Positions 46,965-56,699 of a stretch of 64,000 bases of DNA are shown in pieces; within the stretch, counting starts at the first letter, position 1, and each line of letters opens with the position of its first letter. A program made the position numbers and the translations under genes. The DNA lies in contig NC_047067.1 of NCBI RefSeq assembly GCF_902459465.1, positions 20,893,680 to 20,957,679 on the forward strand, given 5' to 3'. The notes beneath the pieces are model-generated. The model did no database searches. It worked only from the letters and a program-made list of their open reading frames with translations, and was not told the DNA's origin. This DNA comes from Asterias rubens (lineage: Eukaryota; Echinodermata; Asteroidea; Forcipulatida; Asteriidae).

Positions 46965-49900
46965 CTGGGTAGTTTCTGCTGGTATCTGATGCTGGATAAC
47001 GTGAAGGGGTTCCACAGAGATTCGAATTTGTGACATCGTCTTCATCGGCTGCTGTACAGGCATAGACTGCATGAATGAGTTGTTTGTAGAACTTCCTTTG
47101 AAAGACACATTCAAACAAAATCATAAAAAGACAATCAATCAATCAACCCGCAGAGGCAGCAAGGGTCCATCGCGCTGATTTCATGTGTCCACGTCCTACA
47201 GCCTCACGCCACATGTGGGCGATTTCGCTCGGCCGGCCAAGTTGTTGGGCCTAGGATGACCGAGGGCGGCCTCTGTCTAGGTCTCTTCCAGCCAGGAGCT
47301 GGTGCTAGGCCTCCCCTGGAGTTGATGGCGATGCTTTAGAGCTTTTTTAGCTGGGATGTTGTCAGCTAGGCGAGCGACATGACCGAAGAAGGCAGAGTGG
47401 CGGTGTTGAATTAGTTGGTTGATGGGGGGGCGGACACGTTCTTTGGGTGACCTCATTGTTGTTGACGAAGTGGAACCACTGGATGCCAAAAATTGATCAT
47501 TGACACTGGACACCTTTAGTAATATTTTCAGAGACCAGTCTTCTCACTTGGTGTATCTCAAAATATGCACAAAGAACAAACCTATGAAAATTTGAACTCA
47601 ATTGGTCTTCGAAGTTGTGAGAGAATAATGGAAGAGAAAAAACCCTGTTCGTACGAAGTTGTGTGCTTTCAGTTCAGATGCTTGATTTCCAGACCTCAGC
47701 TGAGGTCTTCAAATCAAATATTTTAGTGAGAGATTACTACTTTCTCAAAAACTACGTTACTTCAGATTCAGAGGGAGTCGTTTCTCACAATGTTTTTTAC
47801 TATCAACAGCTCTCCATTGCTCATTACCAAGTCAGTTTTTATGTTAACAATTATTTTGAGTAATCACCAATAGTGTCCAATGCTTCTAACCAAGATGATT
47901 TCTTGCTTTGCTTTAGGGAATATCTCAATAGTCTTGCTCTGGGCAAGAAGGATTGTTCCTGTAGGTATTTGGGCAATTCCAAGCAAACATGGACATAACA
48001 CACAAAAATCAAGTTTATGTCACAACTTTCTTTCCACTTAGAAGTTATAGCTAACATATGAAACCAATTTATTTTTAGTTGTTGACAAGGAATGAACCCA
48101 ATTATTGCCAAATCAGAACTCGGCTTGGGCACCATGTAGGCGTGGCTACATTGCCTTGAAAACTGTAATGCGACTGACCGTAATGCGACTGACCATGGTT
48201 TTGCCATGTATACCTAAAAGTTCAAGTTGCTGACCATTTATAAGTATCCTGTTGGATACTCATGTATAAGAGTTGTGTGTTACATATAGTAACACTTTCA
48301 CAATCTTTTTGATAGAGGAGATTTTTGAATTGTGACAAGTGTTTTTTTTACCATGTCCTTTTTGTGTAATGCGACTGACCGGTCTTTACAACGTTATAAC
48401 ATCCAGAGCACAAAGCCCACAACATTTCTAATAATTATCAATTCAAAGCCTTGGGTGTCAAGTACAAATCAGTCTATAAACTTAGAGGAAAGAATATCTC
48501 ACACAGAACTTCTAGCACCACGATCGAGAAATGACACTGAAAAGTGTTATGCGACTGACCGTGGAATTGCCCATTTGCACGTACATGGACATGTAATCAT
48601 AATATTTTGCGGGTGGAGATGTGACAGTTATGCCAATAAAACGGGATATAAACACCGGCCTGATGAAACATATTGACTACATTTTTTTGTCAACCATACC
48701 TTTCTTCAAGCCGACTACTTTAAAAATGGCACTTGGCTTTTCGTTGGTGATGAAACCGAGAAACATCCAGACCATTTCGCCCTCCGGTGACGGCCAACTG
48801 AAGTAGATGGCCCCGCCCATTCCCTCTGGAAACGCTCCGGTCCCGGTCAGGAAGACAACGATGTGGTTGATGGTAGCCGCATTGAAAATGTTGAAGAGGA
48901 CATGAGTGTCGTCTATCTGTTGCATGTCCGTCTGGACCTAGAGAGTAAAATGGGTGAAACTAGTTAAGAGATGGTTGCGAGAACTAGATGTTAAATTTGC
49001 ATTTGGGATAAAGCATTTCATATACTTTTGATTTTACCATTACACTGACGAGTAACTTTCACGAGTTCTCAGGCATACTCGATTACTTGGGTGGGATTAG
49101 AACCCAGGACCTTTGCAAATCTGTAGCAGTGTCTTACAAACTAGACCACCTAGAGTGCCTGGTAGCTAGAGGCAGTTTGAACCCTTTATTTAGGATGGTA
49201 AGAAGACACTGCTCGTTAACTGCAAGGGTCGATGGTTTGAATCCCACCCAAGTAATATGCCTGTGATTTTTTTTTCACAGAACTCGGAAAAGTACCGAGT
49301 ACTAACATATCGGTGTAAAGGGTAAAACCACAACTGATCTGATTGCGAGTTTAGTGTTGGAGATGGGGAACAGAGGGATCTCCCTCACCCCGAGGTCTCT
49401 GTAGAAAGACAACGATGTGGTTGATGCTAGCCGCATTGTCATTGTTAGAGGATGACGTGCTAGTCGTAAACCTTTGAATGTCCGTCTGGACCTGAGAATA
49501 GAATGGGTGAGAATAGTTAAGAGATGATTGCGAGTGTAAAGCCCGGTTCTTACTTCTTCCTGCGAAAGCGAATGTGAATGCGTTGTAATTTTGCACACCA
49601 AATTCGCAAGGAATAGTTCACATCAGTTTGCTAAGTGCTAAACAGCCATGTGAAATCGTCACCATTTGTTCTATCGCATAATTGCATTCGCATTTGCAGG
49701 AAGTATGAACCTGACTTTACACTCGCAATCCTACTGCTACTTGCCGTCAACTCGTTTGGTGTCGTCCACTCCGTCAACACAACCAAATATCATTTTGATA
49801 AGTTATTCCAATGGCCAACAACTCAGACAAGAGAGCATTGTACTTTATATAGCCCAGGTTGGACTCCTCCGTTGCATGCAATGCGACGGAGTCCAAAGGT

Positions 49901-50236
49901 CCCGTACCATTGCGAAAGATTTTCAAAAATCTGTTAAAAATATTTCTACCTAAGTTGGGAGTCTGAACTTTTACTCACATGTTCCTTGTAATTGGAACTC
50001 CAAGCCCGCGTTATTTAAAATTGTTGACTTGTCTCCTTTGGTGTTAATATTTTGAAAAGAAAATTGAAATTTACGTTTTCCATTCCCACGTCGTCCACTA
50101 ACTTCCGTGTAAACACTTTCTTGCACTGATCACTGGCGGCGCCATCAACTTGCTTCAACCACTCACTAAGCAGATGGATAATAGTCAGCGAGCAATTTAC
50201 ACAAAGCGCAGAACATAGTATACCGAGCATAGACAT
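46965..50236 (-). CDS. HIKESHI: Hikeshi (HSP70 nuclear import factor), exons 1-3, 3'-incomplete
   Basis: Hikeshi carries HSP70 into the nucleus during heat stress by binding FG nucleoporins. Exon 1 is 50,201-50,236 (MSMLGILCSALC, donor GTAAAT). Exon 2 is 48,700-48,937 (VQTDMQQIDD..., with INHIVVFLTGTGAFPEGMGG and WMFLGFITNEKPSAIFKVVG, the family core motifs). Exon 3 is 46,965-47,095 (GSSTNNSFMQ... to ISVEPLHVIQHQIPAETTQ, donor GTATGT). Phases agree throughout, giving 135 codons. The usual protein is about 197 residues; the helical C-terminal exon, expected to end in a KWYENF...NPLFW-like motif, is not seen before the palindrome or beyond it on the left. Either this copy lost its 3' end or the last exon lies outside the window. 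A LINE fragment and other repeats occupy intron 2. Confidence 0.85.
47140..47513 (-). mobile_element. Decayed LINE ORF2 C-terminal fragment
   Basis: The frame contains RHSAFFGHVARLADNIPAKK and QGRPSTSSWLEET, the typical end of LINE reverse-transcriptase proteins (FGHV.RM...P...L, then GRP..W). It is followed after a stop by a shifted continuation and a (TGAT)n tail at about 47,128-47,145. Stop and frame change show decay. It lies in Hikeshi intron 2, in the same direction as the gene. Confidence 0.8.
47502..47884. repeat. Foldback MITE family 1, diverged copy
   Basis: Ends GACACTGGACACCTTTAGTA and CACCAATAGTGTCCAATGC with the shortened inner palindrome GACCTCAGCTGAGGTC, in Hikeshi intron 2. 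Confidence 0.85.
48166..48562 (+). repeat. Four dispersed copies of TAATGCGACTGACCG
   Basis: The string ATGCGACTGACC occurs at about 48,168 and 48,183 (tandem), 48,369 and 48,549, all in the same direction within Hikeshi intron 2. The sequences between them are not obviously related. No known element is assigned. Confidence 0.7.
49074..49268. repeat. tRNA-derived SINE, inverted pair
   Basis: TGGGTGGGATTAGAACCCAG on the left and GGTTTGAATCCCACCCAAGTAATATGCC on the right are inverted relatives around GTGCCTGGTAGCTAGAGGCA. It is the same family as 11,090-11,205 and lies in Hikeshi intron 1. Confidence 0.7.
49360..49530 (-). pseudogene. Degraded second copy of Hikeshi exon 2
   Basis: From 49,491 downward the minus strand reads CTCAG|GTCCAGACGGACAT, the same acceptor and start (VQTD) as the intact exon 2. 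It continues with NAASINHIVVFL before diverging to RPRGEGDP without the FPEGMGG core. Similarity also extends upstream into the intron (AATGGGTGA..AGTTAAGAGATG..TTGCGAG). This is a partial tandem duplication of the exon 2 region. The acceptor is intact, so mis-splicing into it is possible. It is bordered directly by the foldback element at 49,530-49,735. Confidence 0.78.
49530..49735. repeat. Foldback MITE, GCGAGTGTAAAG ends
   Basis: GCGAGTGTAAAGCCCGGTTC with CTTCCTGCGAAAGCGAATG at the left pairs with CATTCGCATTTGCAGGAAG and GAACCTGACTTTACACTCGC at the right. About 0.2 kb and non-coding, in Hikeshi intron 1. Confidence 0.8.
49735..50200. other. Remainder of Hikeshi intron 1
   Basis: No exon seen. 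It contains a short palindromic segment near 49,858-49,895 (TTGGACTCCTCCGTTGCATG with the partner GCGACGGAGTCCAA). Confidence 0.4.
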
Positions 50237-50610
50237 CTTGTGCCAAGACTCCATGTGCTGGAAGCGTATCTTTTTCCCAGGACAGATGAGGCCGTTAAGT
50301 TGGCGCATGCTAAGTGGCCTCATCGGTCCTAGGAAAAAAATATACGCGCGCAGGAAAGCGCCCTCTGTTGTCCGCCTATATGACAAGAGGAAGCCATGTA
50401 AAAAAGAAAGATGGCGGCAGACGGCTTTGCTGCTTATAAATATTTTTAAGAAAAAAACTCACTTTGTAACCGAAATTCAACCTGAAACTTTAAACAATTC
50501 TATTTGAGGTGTAGTGCTTTCCAGTTTTATGCCTCCTGGATTTTAAATGTGTATTAGAGGAGTTAAAGGCGATTTGATGGCACCTACCCAGTTGACGGCG
50601 AATAGCGGCA

Positions 50611-50806
50611 AGACCTCAGATTTAGAACTTGAGGTCTCAAAATCAACCATCTAAACGCACACACCTTTGTGTGACAAGGTTTTTTTTTCCTTTCATTCAT
50701 ATCTCGCAAGTTCGATGACCGATTGAGTTCAAATTTTCACGTATATGTTGAGATACACCAACTGTGAAGGCTAGTCTTTGACAATAACCAATAGTGTCCA
50801 CTGCCT
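50611..50806. repeat. Partial foldback MITE family 1
   Basis: It begins in the inner palindrome (GACCTCAGATTTAGAACTTG) and runs to the GTGTCCACTGCC end; the left half is absent. It lies between Hikeshi exon 1 and the last visible exon of the TPR gene. Confidence 0.85.
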
Positions 50807-50864
50807 TAAGGGAGAATGCTGACTGGCTCATTAATGTCTCAATAACAAACATTACACAACGTAC

Positions 50865-53800
50865 CCATGGCTCGGTACACCGTACCGATGTTCCCGTAGG
50901 CTATGCCCAGTCCGCGATGGTTTCCCGTTTGACTGTGGACTTCCAAGCATTCCACAAAGAGCAAGATGGCCGCCTCATTGTCCTTCAGAGCTGATGATGA
51001 AGAAAAGAACAGACACAAATCAAAAATGATTTTGATTTTCAAATAATTATTGACTTCTTTAAAGTAATTATCCCTGGGGGTGCTATCTGATAGTGGCTTC
51101 CTTTATATAGCACAATAGGAAAAATATAGCACAACTACGTCCCATATCCAAAGAGGTCCAAGGCCGAGGTCTTGTTGGATGTGAGATGCAGACGCACTAT
51201 ATTTTTCCGTTAGCCCTATATAGGACTCTTCCTCTGTACACAGAAACAGAGTCCTAACTATTGAGGCCTGTTACTGGGGCGGAACATTTTCAAAGCTTCA
51301 TAACTCAAATCTTACCTGCAACAAGCCACTAATTTAAACAGATTCACATTCCATGGCGGCATACATTTTTCTGCGGTGGGTTTTGGTCCTCATATATTCC
51401 TCACAAATCCGTCATTTTCGTGAAATAATGCAGCTCCCAACGTTAAAAAAATCCTGTTTTTATCGTTTTCTCACAGTGTTGTCTGTTGCCGTGCGTCTGC
51501 GTATACATTCGCATGCAAGACGCATGATGCAAGACGCATGAATTATTGGTCACCATACTCTTGACTGCACAGCATTAACACACAAACGCAACACAAGATT
51601 TGCGCATCTTGCGTAAACACGGCAGACTGTGAGAGTACGAACAAAAATGGGAATTCCTTAACGTTGGGAGCTGCATTATTTCATGAAAATGACGGATTTT
51701 TGAAGAATATATGACGATCAAAACCCACCGCAGAAAAATATATGCTGCCATGGAGTGTGAATCTGGTGAAATTAGTGCTTTCTTGCAGGTAAGATTTGAG
51801 TTATGAAGCTTTGAAAATTTTCCGCCCGAGAAATGTACCCTGATATCCAGGATGTCACTGTAGTATTACGAAAGTGTAAGGCCGCCAGGGCTAATTTTTC
51901 CGTATTCCATGAGCGTGTGTGTGATAACTTATAATACTTAAAATTCAAACCTGTGTATATCTTGCCGAGGCAGTTTAAGGCATGCGACTTCATCGCCAAG
52001 TACCCGATCCTGTCGGACAGCTCCAGGTGTATGGCGTGGTAGACCAAGGCCATATCGTAGTCCGGTGGGCTCATGGAGTAATGAGTGAAGCCAATTTTGA
52101 AGCAGGATACAACTAGAGCTGCCTGGTCACCTAGGGAAGAAGAACAAGTATGATGTAAGAGGGTCGTTCACAGTTATCAACATTTCCAATCCTGTCAGTG
52201 TCAGAAAGCTCTAGCTGTACTGCATGGTAGACCAAGGCTGAGTTGTAGTCCGGTGGGCTCATAGAGAAATGAGTGAAGCCGATATTGAAGCAGGAAACCA
52301 CTAAAGCTGCCTGGTCACCTAGGGAACGAGAGCAGGTATAATGTAAGAGGGTCGTTCACAGTTATCAACATTTCCAATCCTGTCCAAGAGCTCCAAGAGT
52401 ACTGTGTGGTAGACCAAGGCCATGTTGTAGTCCGGTGAGCTCATGGAGTATTGAGTGAAGCCAATGTTGAAGCAGGAAACCACTAGAGCTGCCTGGTCAC
52501 CTAGGGAACGAGAGCAGGTATAATGTAAGAGGGTCGTACACAGTTGTCAACATTTCTGATCCTGTCAGTGTCAGAAAGCTCTAGCTGTACTGCGTGGTAG
52601 ACCAAGGCTGAGTTGTAGTCCGGTAGCTCATAGAGAAATGAGTGAAGCCAATGTTGAAGCAGGAAACCACTAGAGCTGCCTGGTCACCTAGGGAAGGAGA
52701 GTAGGTATAATGTAAGAGGGTCATTCACAGTTATCAACATTTCCAATCCTGTCAGTGTCAGAAAGCTCTAGCTGCACTGCGTGCTAGACCAAGGCTGAGT
52801 TGTAGTCCGGTGGGCTCATGGAGTAACGAGTGAAGCCAATGTTGAAGCAGGAAACCACTAGAGCTGCCTGGTCACCTAGGGAAGGAGAGTAGGTATAATG
52901 TAAGAGGGTCATTCACAGTTATCAACATTTCCAATCCTGTCAGTGTCAGAAAGCTCTAGCTGCACTGCGTGCTAGACCAAGGCTGAGTTGTAGTCCGGTG
53001 GGCTCATAGAGTAATGAGTGAAGCCAATGTTGAAGCAGGAAACCACTAGAGCTGCCTGGTCACCTAGGGAACGAGAGCAGGTATAATGTAAGAGGGTCGT
53101 ACACAGTTGTCAACATTTCTGATCCTGTCAGTGTCAGAAAGCTCTAGCTGTACTGCGTGGTAGACCAAGGCTGAGTTGTAGTCCGGTGGGCTCATGGAGT
53201 AAAGAGTGAAGCCGATATTGAAGCAGGAAACCACTAAGCTGCCTGGTCACCTAGGGAAGGAGAGTAGGTATAATGTAAGAGAGTCGTTCACAGTTATCAA
53301 CATTTCCGATCCTGTCAGTGTCAGAAAGCTCTAGCTGCACTGCGTGGTAGACCAAGGCTGAGTTGTAGTCTGGTGGGCTCATAGAGTAATGAGTGAAGCC
53401 AATGTTGAAGCAGGAAACCACTAGAGCTGCCTGGTCACCTAGGGAAGAAGAACAGGTATAATGTAAGAGGGTCGTTCACGTTATCAACATATCCGATCCT
53501 GTCCGAGAGCTCCAAGTGTATGGCGTGGCAGATCAAGGCCATGTCGTAGTCCGGTGGGCTCATGGAGTAATGAGTGAAGCCAATGTTGAAGCAGGAAACC
53601 ACTAAAGCTGCCTGTCACCTAGGGAAGGAGAGCAGGTATGAACGAGAGAGCCCAATTTCATAGCGCTGCTTGACTGTAAGCAAATTTGCGTGCTTACTGT
53701 AGCAGAAAAATTTGCTTAAGCCTTAGCGTATTTCACAGGTTAGCAGAAAAATTGGACGGCCATTGCGTGTTTACTATGGATTTGCATTGTGACGTCATTT

Positions 53801-54749
53801 ATTTTCGTGCGGTAAGCACCGGAAGGTTAGCATGCCTTTTCATGTGCTTACGGTTAGCAGCGCTATGAAATAGAAATTGCACAGTAAGCACAAAATCGAC
53901 TGTTAAGCAGTGCTATGAAACTGGGCCCAGGTATGAACGAGAGAGCATACTGATCGAAACGTTGAAATAACTTGCCTCTTTGTTTTGCAAACACAAACTG
54001 TTTTTTCTGATGGGCAAGGGCATCGGTGAACCGCCCCTCCGACCGAAAAGTGGTTCCCAAGTCCCCATGGCGATCTGCCACGGCAACAGGATCTTCAAGT
54101 CGCTCTGCGATAGCGATGGCTTCTCTTAAGTACTCTTTAGCTGTTCCGAAGTCTGCTGAAGCCTTGGAATGCAATGCAACAATCATAAATTTAGGCTGGT
54201 TTTATCCCATCGGTTGAAAAATGTCATATGACGACGTTTACCAGGGCCAAATTTTAGAGAGCTGCTTAAGCAGAAAATTGTTGCTTTTAGCATGGAGCAA
54301 TACTCCATGCTTTTAGCAATTCCAAACAAGATACCAGGTACAGATAGCACACATGACAAAATATCTTGGCTGGTAAACTTATTCTGGTAAGCAATATTGT
54401 TTGGTGTTAACTACTTTTGTGTTTTGAAAGCAGCTCTATGAAATTGGGCATCTGAATTAAAATTTTGAAGCATAAAAAAAGACAACCAGATAGATCGGTG
54501 GCTTCGACAAACTTACCTACAAGCATTTCCAAATGACTGTAACATTAGCCCCCTATTCTTGTCGCTCATATTCCGTTTCAACAGCGGCTGGAAAACCTTG
54601 GCAATAGCCTCCTTCAGATGTCCACGCCCAAGAATCCAATCCCCGTGATGGATGGATGCCGTGGTGATCTTGTCCACGTCGCCCATCTCGACGGCCAACA
54701 TCTCAGCCTCGTCAAGATACGTCTTCTTGTAATTGTAAATAGCCATTGT
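50865..54749 (-). CDS. Tetratricopeptide-repeat protein, four internal exons
   Basis: Exons read on the minus strand: 54,517-54,749 (AIYNYKKTYLDEAEMLAVEM..., GLMLQSFGNACR), 53,976 to 54,162 or 54,195 (ASADFGTAKEYLREAIAIAE..., DLGTTFRSEGRFTDALAHQK), 51,951-52,130 (GDQAALVVSCFNIGFTHYSM..., SHALNCLGKIYT) and 50,865-50,990 (ALKDNEAAILLFVECLEVHS..., GIAYGNIGTVYRAMG). The helix-turn-helix spacing and the GNIGTVYRAMG-type motif are those of TPR scaffolds such as the TTC28 or GPSM2 groups; the exact family is not identified. The last three exons join in phase, the first of these introns using a GC donor (AGAG|GCAAGT at 53,975). The join from the first exon is not in phase, so an exon may be missing there. 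No start or stop is visible: a gene fragment, or a gene continuing past rearranged DNA. Confidence 0.72.
51276..51835. repeat. Long foldback element, GGCGGAACATTTTCAAAGCT ends
   Basis: GGCGGAACATTTTCAAAGCTTCATAACTCAAATCTTACCTGCA at the left is matched by its reverse complement at 51,787-51,830. Inverted similarity continues inward (AATAATGCAGCTCCCAACGT with its complement), so it can fold into a hairpin of about 200 bp per arm. It lies in an intron of the TPR gene and has no coding capacity. Confidence 0.9.
52131..53640 (-). repeat. Tandem array of about eight partial copies of a TPR exon
   Basis: The segment GCTGCCTGGTCACCTAGGGA recurs at about 187-bp steps (near 52,303, 52,490, 52,676, 52,863, 53,050, 53,240, 53,428 and 53,610). 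On the minus strand each unit has the exon acceptor (CCCTAG|GTGACCAGGCAGC) and about 135 nt of exon coding for SCFNIGFTHYSMSPPDY and LELSD, then intron-like sequence. The second half of the exon and its donor are missing in every copy. The intact exon is 51,951-52,130. Some copies have small indels that break the frame. Confidence 0.93.
53648..53930. repeat. Foldback MITE family 2
   Basis: The left end AGCCCAATTTCATAGCGCTGCT and the right end AGCAGTGCTATGAAACTGGGCCC form terminal inverted repeats. The interior is rich in GCTTA/TAAGC motifs. Confidence 0.88.
54243..54450. repeat. Foldback MITE family 2, short copy
   Basis: Ends GGGCCAAATTTTAGAGAGCTGCTTAAGCAG and GCAGCTCTATGAAATTGGGC. It lies between two TPR exons. 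Confidence 0.87.
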
Positions 54750-54789
54750 CTGTTTTTTAATGTTTTTAATGAGTCAACGGTTTTACTGT

Positions 54790-54875
54790 ATGCGAGCATT
54801 TGAATTACCTTTTTGGGGGATCTAATAAAGATTATTGTACTATTGTATTGTATTGTATTGTAATTCAGCAGTTTT
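54790..54875 (+). repeat. Possible LINE tail with (ATTGT)n
   Basis: GGGGGATCTAATAAAGATTA is followed by ATTGTATTGTATTGTATTGT, a common form of a LINE 3' end. No coding part. Confidence 0.4.
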
Positions 54876-54899
54876 ATGTAAATTTGGTAAATATTCAAG

Positions 54900-56320
54900 T
54901 TCCAATATGCAGTAGGCATTTCTGATGCATTTTTTATACTTGACCCAACATGCTTTATTCGTTAGGGAAATGGGCCTATTAGTATTCTACTTTCAAAACA
55001 TTTCCAATCATATGCATTTTATAACAAACGGTTACAAACGCTTTTTAGAGACCAACTCATCCGATCCAAGGCAACTTAAATACTTTTTTGAACGTTTCTC
55101 TTACGTTTATCAGTTTATCCTTTTTTGCATAATGTCAAAGTTCAGTGACCACGGCCAATCGCCTGCTGGCATCTTAGGAATTTTGTTTAGGGTGTGGCAA
55201 ACCCATCTTTCTGTACGCAGGTACCTGGGTGCCAGTCATTTCTGTTCCTGGTTTTGTTTGGTTAAGTTCGCCGTATATTCCGTAGTCAACCCCAGCTAGT
55301 TTGCATTGCCGTTTTCGTAAGTAGTATTTCTTCATTGTATAATATTTAATGTTACCTTTTTTCAACTGTACGAATGTATTGGTTATATTGTCAAATAACT
55401 TCCTTTCTATTTCGATGATTTGTGCCATTTGGAGTTATTTACTGGTTCATCCAAAAGCTGTTCATTCGAGATCCAAAATAGAACTGATATGCAATTTTGG
55501 TACGCTAAGGTTTAGTATTGCCACTAGGAAAAGTTGTTTTATTCTTCGAAGTCCTATTTTTGACCCAAACATTATTTGTTTCTTAAATTACTTTTATTAT
55601 CCTGTGTGTATTTCCCAACAGTTTTTGTTCCACCAGTATGCCGCCGCAAACTCCCGTAAACCTCCCTGTACGTCACCGTTACGTCCCCACTGTGTTGAAG
55701 TGATTTTCCCCGGTAACAATAGTTTGTAAGTGTAATTAATAGTATGGTCTAAAATTACTGTTAAAATACTGTACCCTTCGTCTTTTGTCGAATTGGTGGA
55801 AGTAGATTTGTTCAAGCTTTTAGTGATTGCTTTCTTTAATATTTCTGGAGACCTTCGATTGCTTATTTTCTTTGATCTTTATGGAAACGGTTGATTGTTA
55901 ATTTTCGTATAATCTTTCCGGAAACCTTCGATTGCATTTAAATTTAATCTTTCCGGAAACCTCTGATTGCTTGTTTTCTTTAAAATAACATTTCTTGTAC
56001 TTTTGATTTGATTATTGAATAAATTATGTGTTCATATATTATTTCTATATTTCATTTATTTGTTAATCTAGTTCACCTGCTCCTCGCCGAATTATAAAAA
56101 CAAACTACCAGGTCAATTTACACAATTTGTTTACGACTGTTCATTGTTTACATCAACACGGCGACAAATACATTATTACATACATTTTTGTGTTTGACAA
56201 AAGTACATTTGAAACAAAATACTAACCGTTTGTACACAATAAATTAAGCTGAAAATATAGGTCACTTGTCATGCATCTCTCATAAGTTTTAAATCAAATA
56301 AATCCATAGTCATTACAATG
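54900..56320. other. Intergenic, no recognised gene; short tandem repeat at 55,845-55,990
   Basis: Several open frames occur on both strands (for example 54,925-55,299 plus and 55,174-55,428 minus), but none shows a domain I recognise or splice-site support. At 55,845-55,990 four imperfect copies of a unit near AATCTTTCCGGAAACCTTCG plus ATTGCTT-rich sequence form a minisatellite. Confidence 0.5.
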
Positions 56321-56327
56321 TTTACAG

Positions 56328-56696
56328 ACAGTGGACACTATTGGTAATTGTCAAAGACCAGTCTTCTCACTTGGTGTATCTCAACATAATATGCATAAAA
56401 TAACAAACCTGTGAAAATTTGAGCTTAATTGATTGTCGAAATTGCGAGATAACTATGAAAAAACAAAAACCCTTGTCAGACGAAGTTGTGTGCTTTCAGA
56501 TGCTTGATTTTGAGACCTCAAATTCTAAATCTAAGGTCTCAAAATCAAATTCGTGGAAAATTACTTCTTTGTCGAAAACTACATTACTTCAGAGGGAGCC
56601 ATTTCTCACAATGTTTTATACTATCAACCTCTCCCCATTACTCGTTACCAAGAAAGGTTTTATGCTAATAATTACCAATAGTGTCCACTGCCCTTA
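56328..56696. repeat. Foldback MITE family 1
   Basis: The left end ACAGTGGACACTATTGGTAA, the inner palindrome GACCTCAAATTCTAAATCTAAGGTC and the right end CCAATAGTGTCCACTGCCC. Frames beginning MSLIDCRN are translations of the element. Confidence 0.92.
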
Positions 56697-56699
56697 AAT

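Noticed and set aside
54925..55729. Frames of 124 and 126 codons as a gene
   Set aside because: Frames on both strands overlap here, none shows a domain or splice support, and the sequence is AT-rich intergenic DNA.
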